NCBI GenBank assembly: GCA_032622095.1
Contig: CP136064.1
Coordinates: 137,223,954 to 137,287,953, forward strand
Length of the DNA: 64,000 bases
Reading direction: 5' to 3'
DNA from: Siphonodentalium dalli
Lineage: Eukaryota; Mollusca; Scaphopoda; Gadilida; Siphonodentaliidae
Part shown: positions 9,626 through 20,076 of the stretch, one piece after another
Layout: the number at the start of each line of letters is the position of its first letter
Numbering within the stretch: the first letter of the stretch is position 1
Translations under genes and position numbers: made by a program
The notes under the pieces: generated by a model
The model's database searches: none
Told to the model about the DNA's origin: nothing
Seen by the model: only the letters and a program-made list of their open reading frames with translations

Positions 9626-11163
9626 AGGTGACGTTCACACATAGCCGGTGAAGCCGTTACCCGGCGAACCCGTTAGCCGGCGAAGGTTGGGCAGAGTGTT
9701 TACACATCGCCGGCGAAGATACGCATATATTCATGTGTCTCCTTTACTTGTTAATAGTTTTCGTTTTAGTTCTCACTGAACTGCAATATGATATTGCTGT
9801 ACACCTGTAAACATCTAGCCGCTTCCTGTTAGAGATATGGTTGGGCAGTATAGTGAAATGAAACTTTTTAGAAATGGAAATGCTGAAATTATTAACATCC
9901 GACTCAAACTTTCAGGTATTGCTATTGGTAATTTTATAGATATTTAAAAAACATTGTTAATGGTTTGTTTGGATTCATATACAGCATGTGAAGTGAGTGT
10001 CGCACCAAAAGCATGGCCATTGTCAGTTTTGAGATCTTTTCGTCGCATACATCTACAAATTGGTGTCTAATCATTCGGATTGGATTTTATATTATATATA
10101 TAAGTTTCAACATCGCGAATCTATTGTGACACATTTTCCGTTTGCACATTATACAATAAAATATGTTTTTCATTTTACTCGGGCGTTCACCATGTCCATG
10201 TATATAGGGCCGTGGCGATGGGGTGTCTGATCCCAACTTTAATCAAAATATTCAAAAGCTGGAAATTTCATACCTGACACGGCAATAGTTGGACATTTGA
10301 CACCAGCAATATGTTGAAATTGTTCTCGTAGTTTTATTTTCATCAATTTGTTATTGGTGATTTCTTTAGGCAACATTTGCTTATTTTTTTTACCAAATTG
10401 TTGGACTGAAATGACCATTAGTTGGAAATGATCCAACCTTATTAGAGGTGCGTCAAGTTTGGAAAATGTCCAACAATTGGAAATATTAAGGCTCAATGCT
10501 AGGGTTTTGCAATTTTCAGGGTTCAGATTAAACAAAATTCTCACACCTGCCATAACCACGGTCGGTCGATAAATTCCAAAGATGAACAGTCCCACACTCA
10601 GATTTAGATTATTGAACTAATTTTCCATTAAGTTTGAATCCATAGAAACGTGCCATCCCATTTCCTCCATATATATATATATGGACATACATGTACATGA
10701 ATTAATTCCCTCGAAAGCGCAACAAATGTACCATGCACATGCAGAGTACGTGTACCATCATCGGTTAGTATTTATAATAATAGCTTATAACCAAGGTGCG
10801 TGACCACCGACCTGACAGCTGATTAGAGACAATCAAACTGGCACACTGACCAATATATACACAGGTGAAAAGCGGGCTGGTCTATCAGAGATTACACAAT
10901 ACTATTGTTCGAGTTAATTGTTGAAAGGAAATCACCCATGACGGCATGACCACAGATAAACATCTAACTTAACCGCAGAGCGAATAAGAATCCACACGAC
11001 AATCAGGTGCTTGTACTAAATCATTTTATCCAAAAGTTGAAAACCGTATAGCTGAGTAGCCGGATAGCCGTAATTCTTATCCGGCGAAGTATAAACACTC
11101 TATTGTTATCGCTGCCGGCTAAAGCGAATGCGATCTTCGCCGGGTAATGTATAAACACCCCCT
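9626..11163 (-). repeat. Right arm of palindromic structure
   Basis: 1538 bp, inverse of 4233-5818 with scattered substitutions and small indels. It contains a 118-codon frame (10239-10595, minus, pointing inward) whose peptide (FNLNPENCK, NISNCWTFSK) is matched by the left-arm frame. It is unclear whether this frame is used. Confidence 0.8.
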
Positions 11164-13094
11164 AAGACCAGTAAAACAGCAAAAGTAGTATTATTGTAAC
11201 AGCAGGCTTAACACTATCAGTACCGTATGAGTCTATGGCCACATGTACATGTACAGTAGTACAGACCCCTCACTATCGCAGATCAAACTTCTCAATTTTC
11301 TTCTGGACAGGTGCATGATCAGGCCACTGCCACTGCATCATGCTTGTACCGGTACCACAAATTAAATTTTGCGTATTGTCGTAGCGTGACAATTACAATG
11401 TACTCTACATGTATTACTTTTCAATCCAATCCCAATGCACTATGTCCACTGTCAGTGGTTTTCATGTGATACAAATATTCCAGGTCATACAGATGTGTCA
11501 GCGGGAATATTCTGGTTATGGGCAGATGGCCGTTCAATACTATAGTTGATCCGTTTCGTTATCGTAGCTTAATTCTTACTGTTCCGGGAATTGAAATATT
11601 TTTTGTCACATGAAATTCAGTCTTTTTCGATATTTGCGCACATCCATGCAGACAAAATCGGCGAATCTTATATATAAGTCCACAGTTTATCCGTTTGTAG
11701 CGAATACACCATTTCCTTCTGTCATTCCGCGTTGATTCGCGACAAAATTAACTCAAAACACCACAAGCAATTATCGGCGCTTCTTTTCGAAGTAACGGTA
11801 ACTAAAAGTTAAGATTGTAATTTGGCTGCAGAAACGAAACGAAACGAATTTTGAAACACAATAATTGTATTCACTAATATTTTCCTGTTGGTATATGGTC
11901 TACTATAGAATACGCAATCATTTATTTGAAATAATAAGTATCACTTAGAGAATAATTCTTACTGATAATTAGAAATATCTTTATTTTGTATCCCTTTAAT
12001 ATTAAATACCGGTAATGGCCCTGAAAATTGTCTGTTTGTCAGCTTAATGTTCACTAGTTATAGCTAGGCTGTTAGATAAAGTGTGATATTGCTTCATTTG
12101 TCCGGGGTAGTGTATTGTCATACTGTCATAATAAACTTCAAGTAATAAGGTAACTACTCGCCAATGATGCTTGAATACAGAAGTCAAGACCTCTAAACTT
12201 AGTCACGTGATGGGTATGAACGAAACACTAATAAACTAATCGCTAATTTTCGCTTCGGATGCTTATTTGTCGAAAACAACAAATATCCCTTGTGTCATAT
12301 TCGTGAAAGAGGAACTATATATTGATTGTGTCCATTGAACAAAACCGCTTTTAGAAATATAGTCCCATACAAAGCTGATGTCTCGTACCAATTTCAATCT
12401 CTTACTTTTCCCCCATTTTCGCGCTGGTGGCTTTTATTGATAACGCCAACACATTTATCTCAATTTCGCCAGTAAGAAGCGTCAGATCTTTATTTAGAAC
12501 GTTTGTCCATCCGGTATCATAGAAGACAAAAATTGAGAAACATACCTGCATGATTTTTAAAATATATCTTGCAATTTTACGCATTTACTGTGCCTTCAAA
12601 TACAATATTGGTAACGCTGGGACAAAAGACGAGGCATCACACCGCCTGCACAGTATAAATAGCAAATAGCTCTATGCATATGGAACAAAACAGAACGCTT
12701 GCAAGCAATGACCAATTCTACCATCGGACAATATTGCAGGGATAGTCCTACATATGGAACAAGATATATTTTTTTACGATTTGTTATTTATTTACAATAG
12801 AAACAAAGGAACCAATTCCCCCGTTATATACACACATAAATTGTTAAACATGTCATCAGAGCTGTGGGAAACCAGTTAAATTATAATGCCATCCAAACCC
12901 AAGTGTGTCCAGAAAAAACTTGTTATGGAATCGGGCCCAATAAATGTTTATCGGGGCAAAATTATTGTTCTTTTTTCGGCAAGGGGAGGTGGTCAAAGTT
13001 TTAATTTCCACTTACACCTCGCAGATCAAAATTCATAATTTAAAATACTCAATCCGTACCCCTGTAGTTGTAGTTGTGCACCTAGCTGATGTGG
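11164..13094. other. Unassigned DNA
   Basis: About 1.9 kb without recognisable genes or repeats. A 60-codon minus frame (12402-12584) ends its first block in CAG followed by GTATGT, which could be a splice donor, but nothing else supports an exon. Confidence 0.3.
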
Positions 13095-13512
13095 CCGACT
13101 TCGTCCGGGCTATGTAGGGATTTCTTTGTGATCGGGTCCTTCTGTATCAGGAGAAAGAAAAAAAACTATTGTTTGATTGGTCCAGGAACATGCCTATACA
13201 AGCGTATATGAACGAGGTCAAGATCACGGTCAAGGACACGTTCGCAAGTGGAATTTGATTCGCCCATGTTGTTCCTGGGATCAAAGTAGGCCTACATACC
13301 AAATTTAAGTCGGATCGTTCTAGGTCCCGAAACATGCCTATATGAACGTATATGAGCGAGGTCAAGGTCAACGACACGGTCGCACGTGATATTGGAACCG
13401 CCCGTATTGTTCCCGGGATCAAAGTAGGCCGACATACCAAATGTGAATCGGATCGGGAGAGCAGTTTTCGAGTCTATTACACACAGACAGAAGTTCCAAA
13501 ATATATAATAGA
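13095..13512 (+). repeat. Modular repeat, family B (inverse orientation)
   Basis: Opens with GACTTCGTCCGGGC and ends in CACACAGACAGAAGTTCC then AAATATATAATAG, the termini of the family at 56703-58182 and 60534-61299. It contains two diverged internal units of about 150 bp with AACATGCCTATA, GAGGTCAAG and GGGATCAAAGTAGGCC. It is non-coding. Confidence 0.65.
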
Positions 13513-14360
13513 CTATAAAGAATGGCGGAACGTGAAACTATCGGTGCATTGTCAACAAATGTTGGGTCTGAAGTATCTGGCTGCTGTTGCCCCTTATCAC
13601 CACGACCATATGGCATATTTGAATCCTCTTTACAGATCCGATCTACAACTGTTGTACATTAGTTCAAATATAAATTCCACACCATTTTATTCAATAAAAA
13701 AATTACCATAGGTCGTTTGTTGAACTTGGTATCTAAACATTTCTTACTAATGATAAATTCAACTCATTTAATTTCCTCAAGAATATAGTCCAAAATGCCT
13801 ACAAGGAATACAAAGTCAAACCCATCGCTCAACATAACTAAAAGATGTAAACTATTCATAAATTTCAGGACTGCTATATGCACACCTCGCAGTGATAAAG
13901 TGAGCGTATCTTTTCACTGCACCCTTCACCGACAAGGCAAAAAAAAAAAACTTGTCAATGATATATGTGGAAGCCGAAACAAACCATCTATGATAAAGCT
14001 GGGGGAAAGGTGTTCAATGTTCCTGAACCTACATGTGCAAGATCCCGGAAGAAAAACTGGCAATTTCATAATTGATGACGCTGGTTCCAGATATATATAA
14101 ATCGCTGCAATGTCATGGACACAACACTGTCCTGTCAGAGTTTTTTCTATGTTATAGCTCATAAAACACTTCTGCGAGATAATATAACTGTTTTACCAAT
14201 GGTTGAGGTTATCAAATGTTACCGTTGCATAAACAGTAAAGTGATACAGTGCTCGAATGACGTTTATTGGCAACAAACAAGACGGTACACACCGATGACG
14301 TGGAGATCTCATGACCCCAACAAATACGTGCACAACAATCCAATCCAATGATATATATAT
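13513..14360. other. Unassigned DNA
   Basis: A 101-codon frame (13795-14100, plus) has no recognisable domain; its Lys-rich stretch is a simple A run. I do not call it a gene. Confidence 0.3.
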
Positions 14361-14526
14361 AGAGAGTAATCAATTGGTTCCAAGAATTACGTTAAATAAT
14401 TCTCGTGAGGCGAGAGAGTCGGTATTAAAGAACGAGTGCGCTAACGCCCATTCGTTCTCACCGACGTCTCTCGCCTCACGAGAATTATTTAACGTAATTC
14501 TCGGAACTAATTGATTATTCTCTCTA
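14361..14526. mobile_element. Foldback MITE, about 166 bp
   Basis: About 70 bp at each end pair almost perfectly: AATTACGTTAAATAATTCTC and GTGAGGCGAGAGA on the left match the complement on the right. The loop holds a second small hairpin (GAACGAGTG with CATTCGTTC). It would extrude as a cruciform. Confidence 0.8.
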
Positions 14527-15261
14527 TTACACTTCTGCGTCAAATTTGTTCGCCAAATATGACCAAATCACTCATAATTAATTCATAAAAGTCCCAATGC
14601 GGAGAAAGATCAACAATCGAAAATTCAGTCTAGATCAGTAAGCGATGTAATACCAATGACGTCAAGAAAAATGACATAATTCACCAATGAAATTTTTAAT
14701 CAATGGCGTTTTCAATGGAACTCGCGCATAGGAGTGTAATAAATACGTATTGATCAGTTACTATTTGGCATTCGGGGTATTTGACAGAATATCAGAGTTT
14801 GATATGATTCTGGACCAAATGAATTATATTTCGAAACACTGTAGCCAGGTCTGGCACATCCTGAATTGAATAAGTGTTGAATGTGGATATCGCCAATTCC
14901 TGAATTTGATAGACGATGCATAACTGAAAACGTATTTTACAAAAATGAACCAAACTCAGCGTCGCACCAGATGGTACCATGCATGTTTGTTTCTCCGTTC
15001 ACGTGAATTATTAATCATTGTGCCACATGTCATGGTAAGGAAGCCAATTAGCACTCACATTGGTGTAGATATTGCGATTGTATCGCCTGCTTAAGGTCAA
15101 TTAGAAAGGCTTAATTGTGTGATTAAGGAATAAAATAATCTTGCGCAAAAGGCTGCACCAAATTTGATAGCTATAACGTTCATTTACTGTGTATAAGCGA
15201 GATTACTGAGTCGCAGCCATATTGGATTCATCCAGCCACCGTTCCGCGGTTTTTGTGCTAC
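14527..15261. other. Unassigned DNA
   Basis: AT-rich, with no gene or repeat recognised. Confidence 0.35.
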
Positions 15262-15410
15262 AGGTCAAAGTTCTGGAGATTCATTCCATATATGATTTTT
15301 TTGAATATTCGTGATTCCATATATGGAATTCATGAATAATCAAAAATGTCTGATATGGGATCATGCATATACAAAAGATCCATATATATGCACCTCCAGA
15401 ACTTTGACCT
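15262..15410. mobile_element. Small MITE with perfect 17-bp TIRs
   Basis: AGGTCAAAGTTCTGGAG at the left end and CTCCAGAACTTTGACCT at the right end are exact inverse complements 149 bp apart. The interior is AT-rich with further partial pairing (CCATATATGGAATTCATGAA). Confidence 0.75.
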
Positions 15411-15681
15411 CTAGCGCCTTTGGTCTCAGTCTGATATGAGGTAGCATCAACCAAGTAATATCCTCTATTTATTCCCTGGTAGATAAGCATCGCATTTGTA
15501 CGCGTATTAGATGTACATCAATATTGTACTGATATTTCAAGCTGTCTTCGGACATCTGGTTATCACTAGGATAGTTTCAGTATTTGAATTGGAATGAAGC
15601 TGCATACGATATACATGCATGACAGGACACCATATGCATACTTCTTTGAAAATTTTGTAGTGATGACTGTCATGCATGTGC

Positions 15682-16833
15682 CAGGGTTTGGGTGATTACA
15701 TGCCAATGTAATCGATTACGATCACAATTACTTTTGATTGACATGATTACGATTACTGATTACATTTTTTTCAATGTAATCGATTACGATTACAATTACT
15801 TTAGTAAATGTAATCAATTACTTTTCGATTACATCTGAATGCAATTGTTAGTTTCCAACCATTTTGATCGCATAGGAATAAATAATGAAATAATTCAAAA
15901 TAACACATCAAATTTGATTGAATAAAGACATCACTGCATAACATGGAAAATAGAAACGACTGAAACAATAGAAAGAAGCAAGCAATAAACATATAAACTT
16001 TTTACATTTAAATGTATTGGAAATGTTTCAACATGAAGTTATGCACCAACTTATTGGGAATACATTATGTTTTATGTGTATTTATTTATGTAATATATTT
16101 TAATATATTTTTAATTTTCTTACATGGATTTAAACTAGCGTATAATATTTATGAAAATATCACCAGAAAAATTTATAAATTATTTTCATGTTCTGTTAGA
16201 TTCAATACCCAACACAATGAAGATAACGTTGTTAATCCTTATGAGAATTAAATGCAGCTTAACTCAATGAGTGCAGTAAATGACAAACCAGCTAATTAGG
16301 TATACCTGTGTACATCACACCTGCTTTGTTCAGTTAATTAGCCCTATTGTACTAGTGTGACTCTTACAGCCATTGTCTGCAGCAGTCCCAATTCAATTTA
16401 ATCCTAGCGTATTTATTCATATTAGAACATTTCATTGTCTGTATCACAAGTTTATTGCCATTCATGCTGTATTCAACATTTGTGTGTTGTTTTCTGTGTC
16501 CACTGCCAGAATGTACATACACTGTACCACTGACATAACAAATGACAGAATTGTAATAACTTTCTAATATGTTGTTTGTATCGTTGCACACTCCACAGTA
16601 CCAAAGTATGAGACTATGAGTATACAATAGCCATCCATATAGATATTTTGGTAAAAGTAATCAAAAAGTAATCAAAATGTAATCATGATTACAGGTACAT
16701 TTGAAAGTAATCGATTACGATTACAATTACTTGTAATCAAGAATTGTCATGATTACTGATTACAGATGATTACTCCAAATTTTGTAATCGATTACTTTGA
16801 TTACGATTACTGATTACGATTACCCCAACCCTG
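15682..16833. mobile_element. Non-autonomous hAT-like transposon
   Basis: The element begins CAGGGTTTGGGTGATTAC and ends GATTACCCCAACCCTG, and is flanked by a perfect 8-bp duplication GCATGTGC (15674-15681 and 16834-16841). CAGGG-type termini plus an 8-bp duplication define the hAT superfamily. Both subterminal regions (15690-15835 and 16650-16830) are packed with the palindromic word GTAATCGATTAC and CGATTACAATTAC variants, in the usual place for transposase binding sites. The 800-bp interior is AT-rich with no transposase, so it would need a partner enzyme. Confidence 0.9.
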
Positions 16834-16841
16834 GCATGTGC

Positions 16842-18270
16842 AATATATAACCTGTGGAAATATAAAAATCATTCCCAAGTAAAAAATATTCAACTCATTA
16901 TATACTGACTAAAATGGATCGATGTATATAGAAACTGGTGTGAAAATATTAATATCCATGTTTGTGTGATGCGAGCGTTACCTGCAGTACGGGCGTTACA
17001 TTTTATTCATATAACTAGGTCTAAGACAAATCATTTTGTTAAATATTAAAAATATTCCAGAGAAATTTTGTTTCTCGTGCAATATGTAAATGAATAATTT
17101 TGCTCCGTTTAGCAACTATATTGATGATTAAAGTAAATTGTTTGAGCGCAATCGCAATTTGCCATACGTTGACAATAGGCAAGTTAGACTAGCTGGGAAG
17201 ACGTCACGAAAAATTCGAAACATCTCATGAAAATTGATCGAATCCTTCCATTTTATTTTTGTTAATTCAACCTTCTTTCCGGTGGGTCTACTTGCGGGTA
17301 ATTGAACAATAAAACTACACAGAACTCAGTACTTACTTTGAGGTGATAATTCTGTCGGCCATTTGTCTTTTGATGAATTGCGTTCATAGTATACCATCAT
17401 GCATTCTTGTGATAATGTGATAATAGCGATATATTCCTGTTTCATCACTTTATCGGAGGTAACTATGACGTACAACAATAGTATCTACATATTATACCCA
17501 ATACTACATTGTATATGAATATCTCTCATACTGTGATTTGAAAGGTTTGGTGTTGTAGATTTTAAAATAAATGATGATCGGTCACATTTGTGAGATTGCT
17601 CTGAGTACATATATTTCTGCTTCTAGAAATGGTCACATAATCAACACCTCCCTACTAAATCCTAGTACACTGTTTCATTACACATATATCACACGATGTA
17701 AGGTAAACAGTAGAGATAAAATTGCGTTTTCTTGGGCCCCCAAAAGTCCGGATTTAACCGTTGCATGAGACCCTGCTTCCACTTGCTCTCTCGTGAGATA
17801 CGTTTGAGAGAATTCGTAGATCTCTGACAAAATTGTTCTCTTATATATATTTCTGCAATCATTTTTCCGAGCATTATCCGAGCATTTGTTCAATTGTACA
17901 CCTTAGGATTAGCTATTCAATTTTGCACGAAATGTAAATTTCGTTCGATGTTGGGAGAGACATTGTGCAGATATGGTTTACGACTAAGCATTGTTTGTCT
18001 ATATTTCAATTAATTACGAATTAGGCATTTGGAGCACCTACCTCAAATAATCAGCATTTTCCGATACCAACAGCCATTTTGGGCGCCATCATGTATCCAG
18101 ATATTTCACATGAGCGGATTGTGGATAATTTGTTTGTGGTGTTTTTCCTTGTCGAATTTTTTCCGTGTTCAACTCTCCCGCGACCACATTACTATTATTA
18201 ATACATGCTATTTTAGCGTGTTGTGTTGTGTTTTCGTTTATGAGTTATATAATTATCTCTCTGCATACAG
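16842..18270. other. Probable intron of the SLC6 gene
   Basis: No repeat recognised. If the SLC6 gene is intact, this is its upstream intron. A possible minus-strand first exon at 17337-17362 is listed separately. The intron end is TATCTCTCTGCATACAG, a good splice acceptor. Confidence 0.4.
17337..17362 (-). CDS. Possible first coding exon, unidentified gene
   Basis: On the minus strand AAAGACAAATGGCCGACAG gives an ATG in a fair context, followed by eight codons (MADRIITS). It ends at AA followed by the strong donor GTAAGTACTG. I found no matching downstream exon on the minus strand below 17 kb. It may be a chance start-plus-donor, and it lies opposite the SLC6 gene. Confidence 0.22.
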
Positions 18271-18374
18271 GTTTGGGTCGACGCCGCTGCACAGATCTGC
18301 TTCTCCCTGGGACCAGGGTTCGGAACACTTCTGGCGCTATCTAGCTACAACAAATTCAATAATAACTGTTATAT
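18271..18374 (+). CDS. Exon of an SLC6 neurotransmitter:sodium symporter (monoamine-type)
   Basis: A 104-bp exon between the acceptor CTCTCTGCATACAG and the donor GTAAGT, entering in phase 0 and leaving after two bases of a codon. It encodes 34 residues, starting [18 protein letters not shown] and ending [11 protein letters not shown]. This is transmembrane helix 6 and the following loop of SLC6 transporters, which couple Na+ and Cl- to uptake of monoamines, GABA, glycine or related substrates across the plasma membrane. The sodium/substrate-site segment SLGPGFG and the family hallmark [10 protein letters not shown] are intact. The [12 protein letters not shown] pattern is closest, from memory, to serotonin transporters, with other monoamine transporters next. 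Cys replaces the usual Phe after QI. The remaining exons were not found, so they lie outside the window or in unread introns; an isolated duplicated exon is also possible. Confidence 0.9.
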
Positions 18375-19078
18375 GTAAGTATTTAAAATAGCACTGAGTT
18401 CAATTAGCATTGGAATTCCCTGAACCAATAAAAGACGCTGAGTTTTCGATTTCGTTGCTCCCCCTCGCATTTTTCGTTTCTATATATCGAAATGTCGGGT
18501 ATCGGCGGCCACAGCGCTACTAACAACTGGTTATAAAAAAGTATCAAAAGGTTGAGAAAAGTACGAGAGACTACTCTGAGTCTCGATGTAATTTTTCTCT
18601 CCATTTTGGCCAGATGATAGAGGCTTGTGATGGTATCTGTGCGTTGTCAGTGTCAGTTTGATATATGTAGAGATCAGGGAATGTGTACTTCACGGTAAGA
18701 CAAGATCTGGTGGAATACCTTTTCTACTTTCTCATAATTCCGGATTTTTAGCAACTTCCACCAAAATGTTCATGCAGATTCAAACTTGTCTGGCCTTTCA
18801 AATCATTGTCATTTCGATAATTTTGCTTAGATCAACAGTTTTGAAAACTTCCCGTGTTACAATCCGATAAGATAGTGTCATACAGATTATAAGCAACTAA
18901 ATAATTGAAATTATGCCCCTTGGCATTTGTGTTGGGAAACTCGAGTCAGCATAACAAAAATAGCGGCAGCTGAATGGTGTATAATATCTTCAGTTGTTTA
19001 ATGTGAAAGAAAAAAGAAATTCATAGGCTATGTTAATTCCTCTGCCATTTGTGCGGGATTGTTCGTCAAGCGTCTACG
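18375..19078. other. Probable intron downstream of the SLC6 exon
   Basis: Starts with the donor GTAAGTATTT. No repeats or further exon recognised. GTACTTCACGGTAAGAC at 18684-18700 looks donor-like but has no matching SLC6 exon in the right order. Confidence 0.35.
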
Positions 19079-19982
19079 TTGGTCGCCAAATTTGGTAGGG
19101 GTGGGGGTATTTTTCTATACTTATTTTTTTTGCACAAAAGAGGGTAGTTGTGGAAATGCCAATTTATTTCCAGGAATAAGTATGGTAAGGCACCATTTCT
19201 TTTTTGACTTATGTCCGACGTGGAGTTCTAAACACCAACATATCTAAAGTTTGGCTCAGTACCGTAATGAATTGTGAGCACGGCTAACGCTGTCGCCTAT
19301 GTGAAATATTTAGTTGATTGTAAACCTGTAGGCACAAATCGTGTTTTGTGGTATCATCGGCTCGTAGTGCAATGAGGTGCAGATTTTGGCCACCATTCAA
19401 ATCAAATCCAAGAGTGAACAAAATTAGGGACCCAAAGCGTGTCGCAGCGCCACATAATCTGGCAAATTAACCATTTGGAATAAAATTCAGATTGTATGTC
19501 GAAAAATGGGTGTTTTGTTAAAATGAATTATTTGGGATAGATAGTGCACCTTTAAAGCCGAAAGTCGTTTTTAGTGATCCGACTATATTCTCGATTTGTT
19601 ATTGGGAGTGGACCGGGAAATTCATCGGACGCAGCGAACACCAGTTTCGAGTCCGTAAAATCGAGGGGGGGGGGGGGTAATTTGTCATTTCCTTCCATGT
19701 AATGAAATGCTACTTTTTTGCGTCTTGAAAATTGGTCGCCAAATTTTGTAGGGGTATTTTTCTATAATGAATTTTTGTGCACAAAGGGGGGTAGTTGTGG
19801 AAATGCTAATTTATTTCTAGGAATAAGTATGGTAAGGCACCATTTCTTTTTTGTCAACTTATGTCCGACGTGGAGTTCTAAACGCCAACATATTTAAAGT
19901 TTGGCTCAGTACCGTAATAAATCGTGAGCATGGCTTAACCCTAACACTTTCATCTATGGGAAATATTTAGTTGATTGTAACC
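19079..19982. repeat. Duplicated 250-bp segment, spacing 653 bp
   Basis: The segment at 19079-19330 recurs at 19732-19982 in the same orientation. It runs from GGTCGCCAAATTT to ATATTTAGTTGATTGTAA and includes GGAATAAGTATGGTAAGGCA and TATGTCCGACGTGGAGTTCT. The copies differ by small indels and about 10 per cent substitutions by eye. No coding frame is shared. Confidence 0.8.
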
Positions 19983-20076
19983 TACAACCACTTCTTGGGA
20001 GTATCCATATTGCAACAATGCATCAAACATTAACCGTAGCTCCTAATTTTATTTTTGTGTTTTGTAATGTTTTATT

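Larger units (their letters stand above)
4233..11163. mobile_element. 6.9-kb palindromic structure: inverted arms around an EN-RT gene
   Basis: Left arm 4233-5818 and right arm 9626-11163 are near-identical inverted copies. Both outer ends read AGGGGGTGTTTATACATTAC inward. The inner end of each arm, read outward, starts AGGTGACGTT(T/C)ACACATAG, followed in both cases by CCGG(C/T)GAAG motifs. Each arm therefore has its own imperfect terminal inverted repeats. Between the arms lies one LINE-type endonuclease/reverse transcriptase gene on the minus strand. I found no convincing target duplication (left flank GATTC, right flank AAGAC). The structure could be one element with very long TIRs, or two foldback elements in opposite orientation with a LINE between them. 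Confidence 0.7.

Noticed and set aside
13795-14100. 101-codon plus-strand frame
   Set aside because: No domain, a Lys run from a poly(A) tract, and no splice or promoter support.
16012-16251. 79-codon frame inside the hAT-like element
   Set aside because: No transposase residues; AT-rich low-complexity peptide.
18658-18700. RSGNVYFT-like codons before a GTAAGA donor, resembling the SLC6 segment before helix 5
   Set aside because: In SLC6 genes that segment precedes helix 6, but here it follows the helix 6 exon. The match is short.
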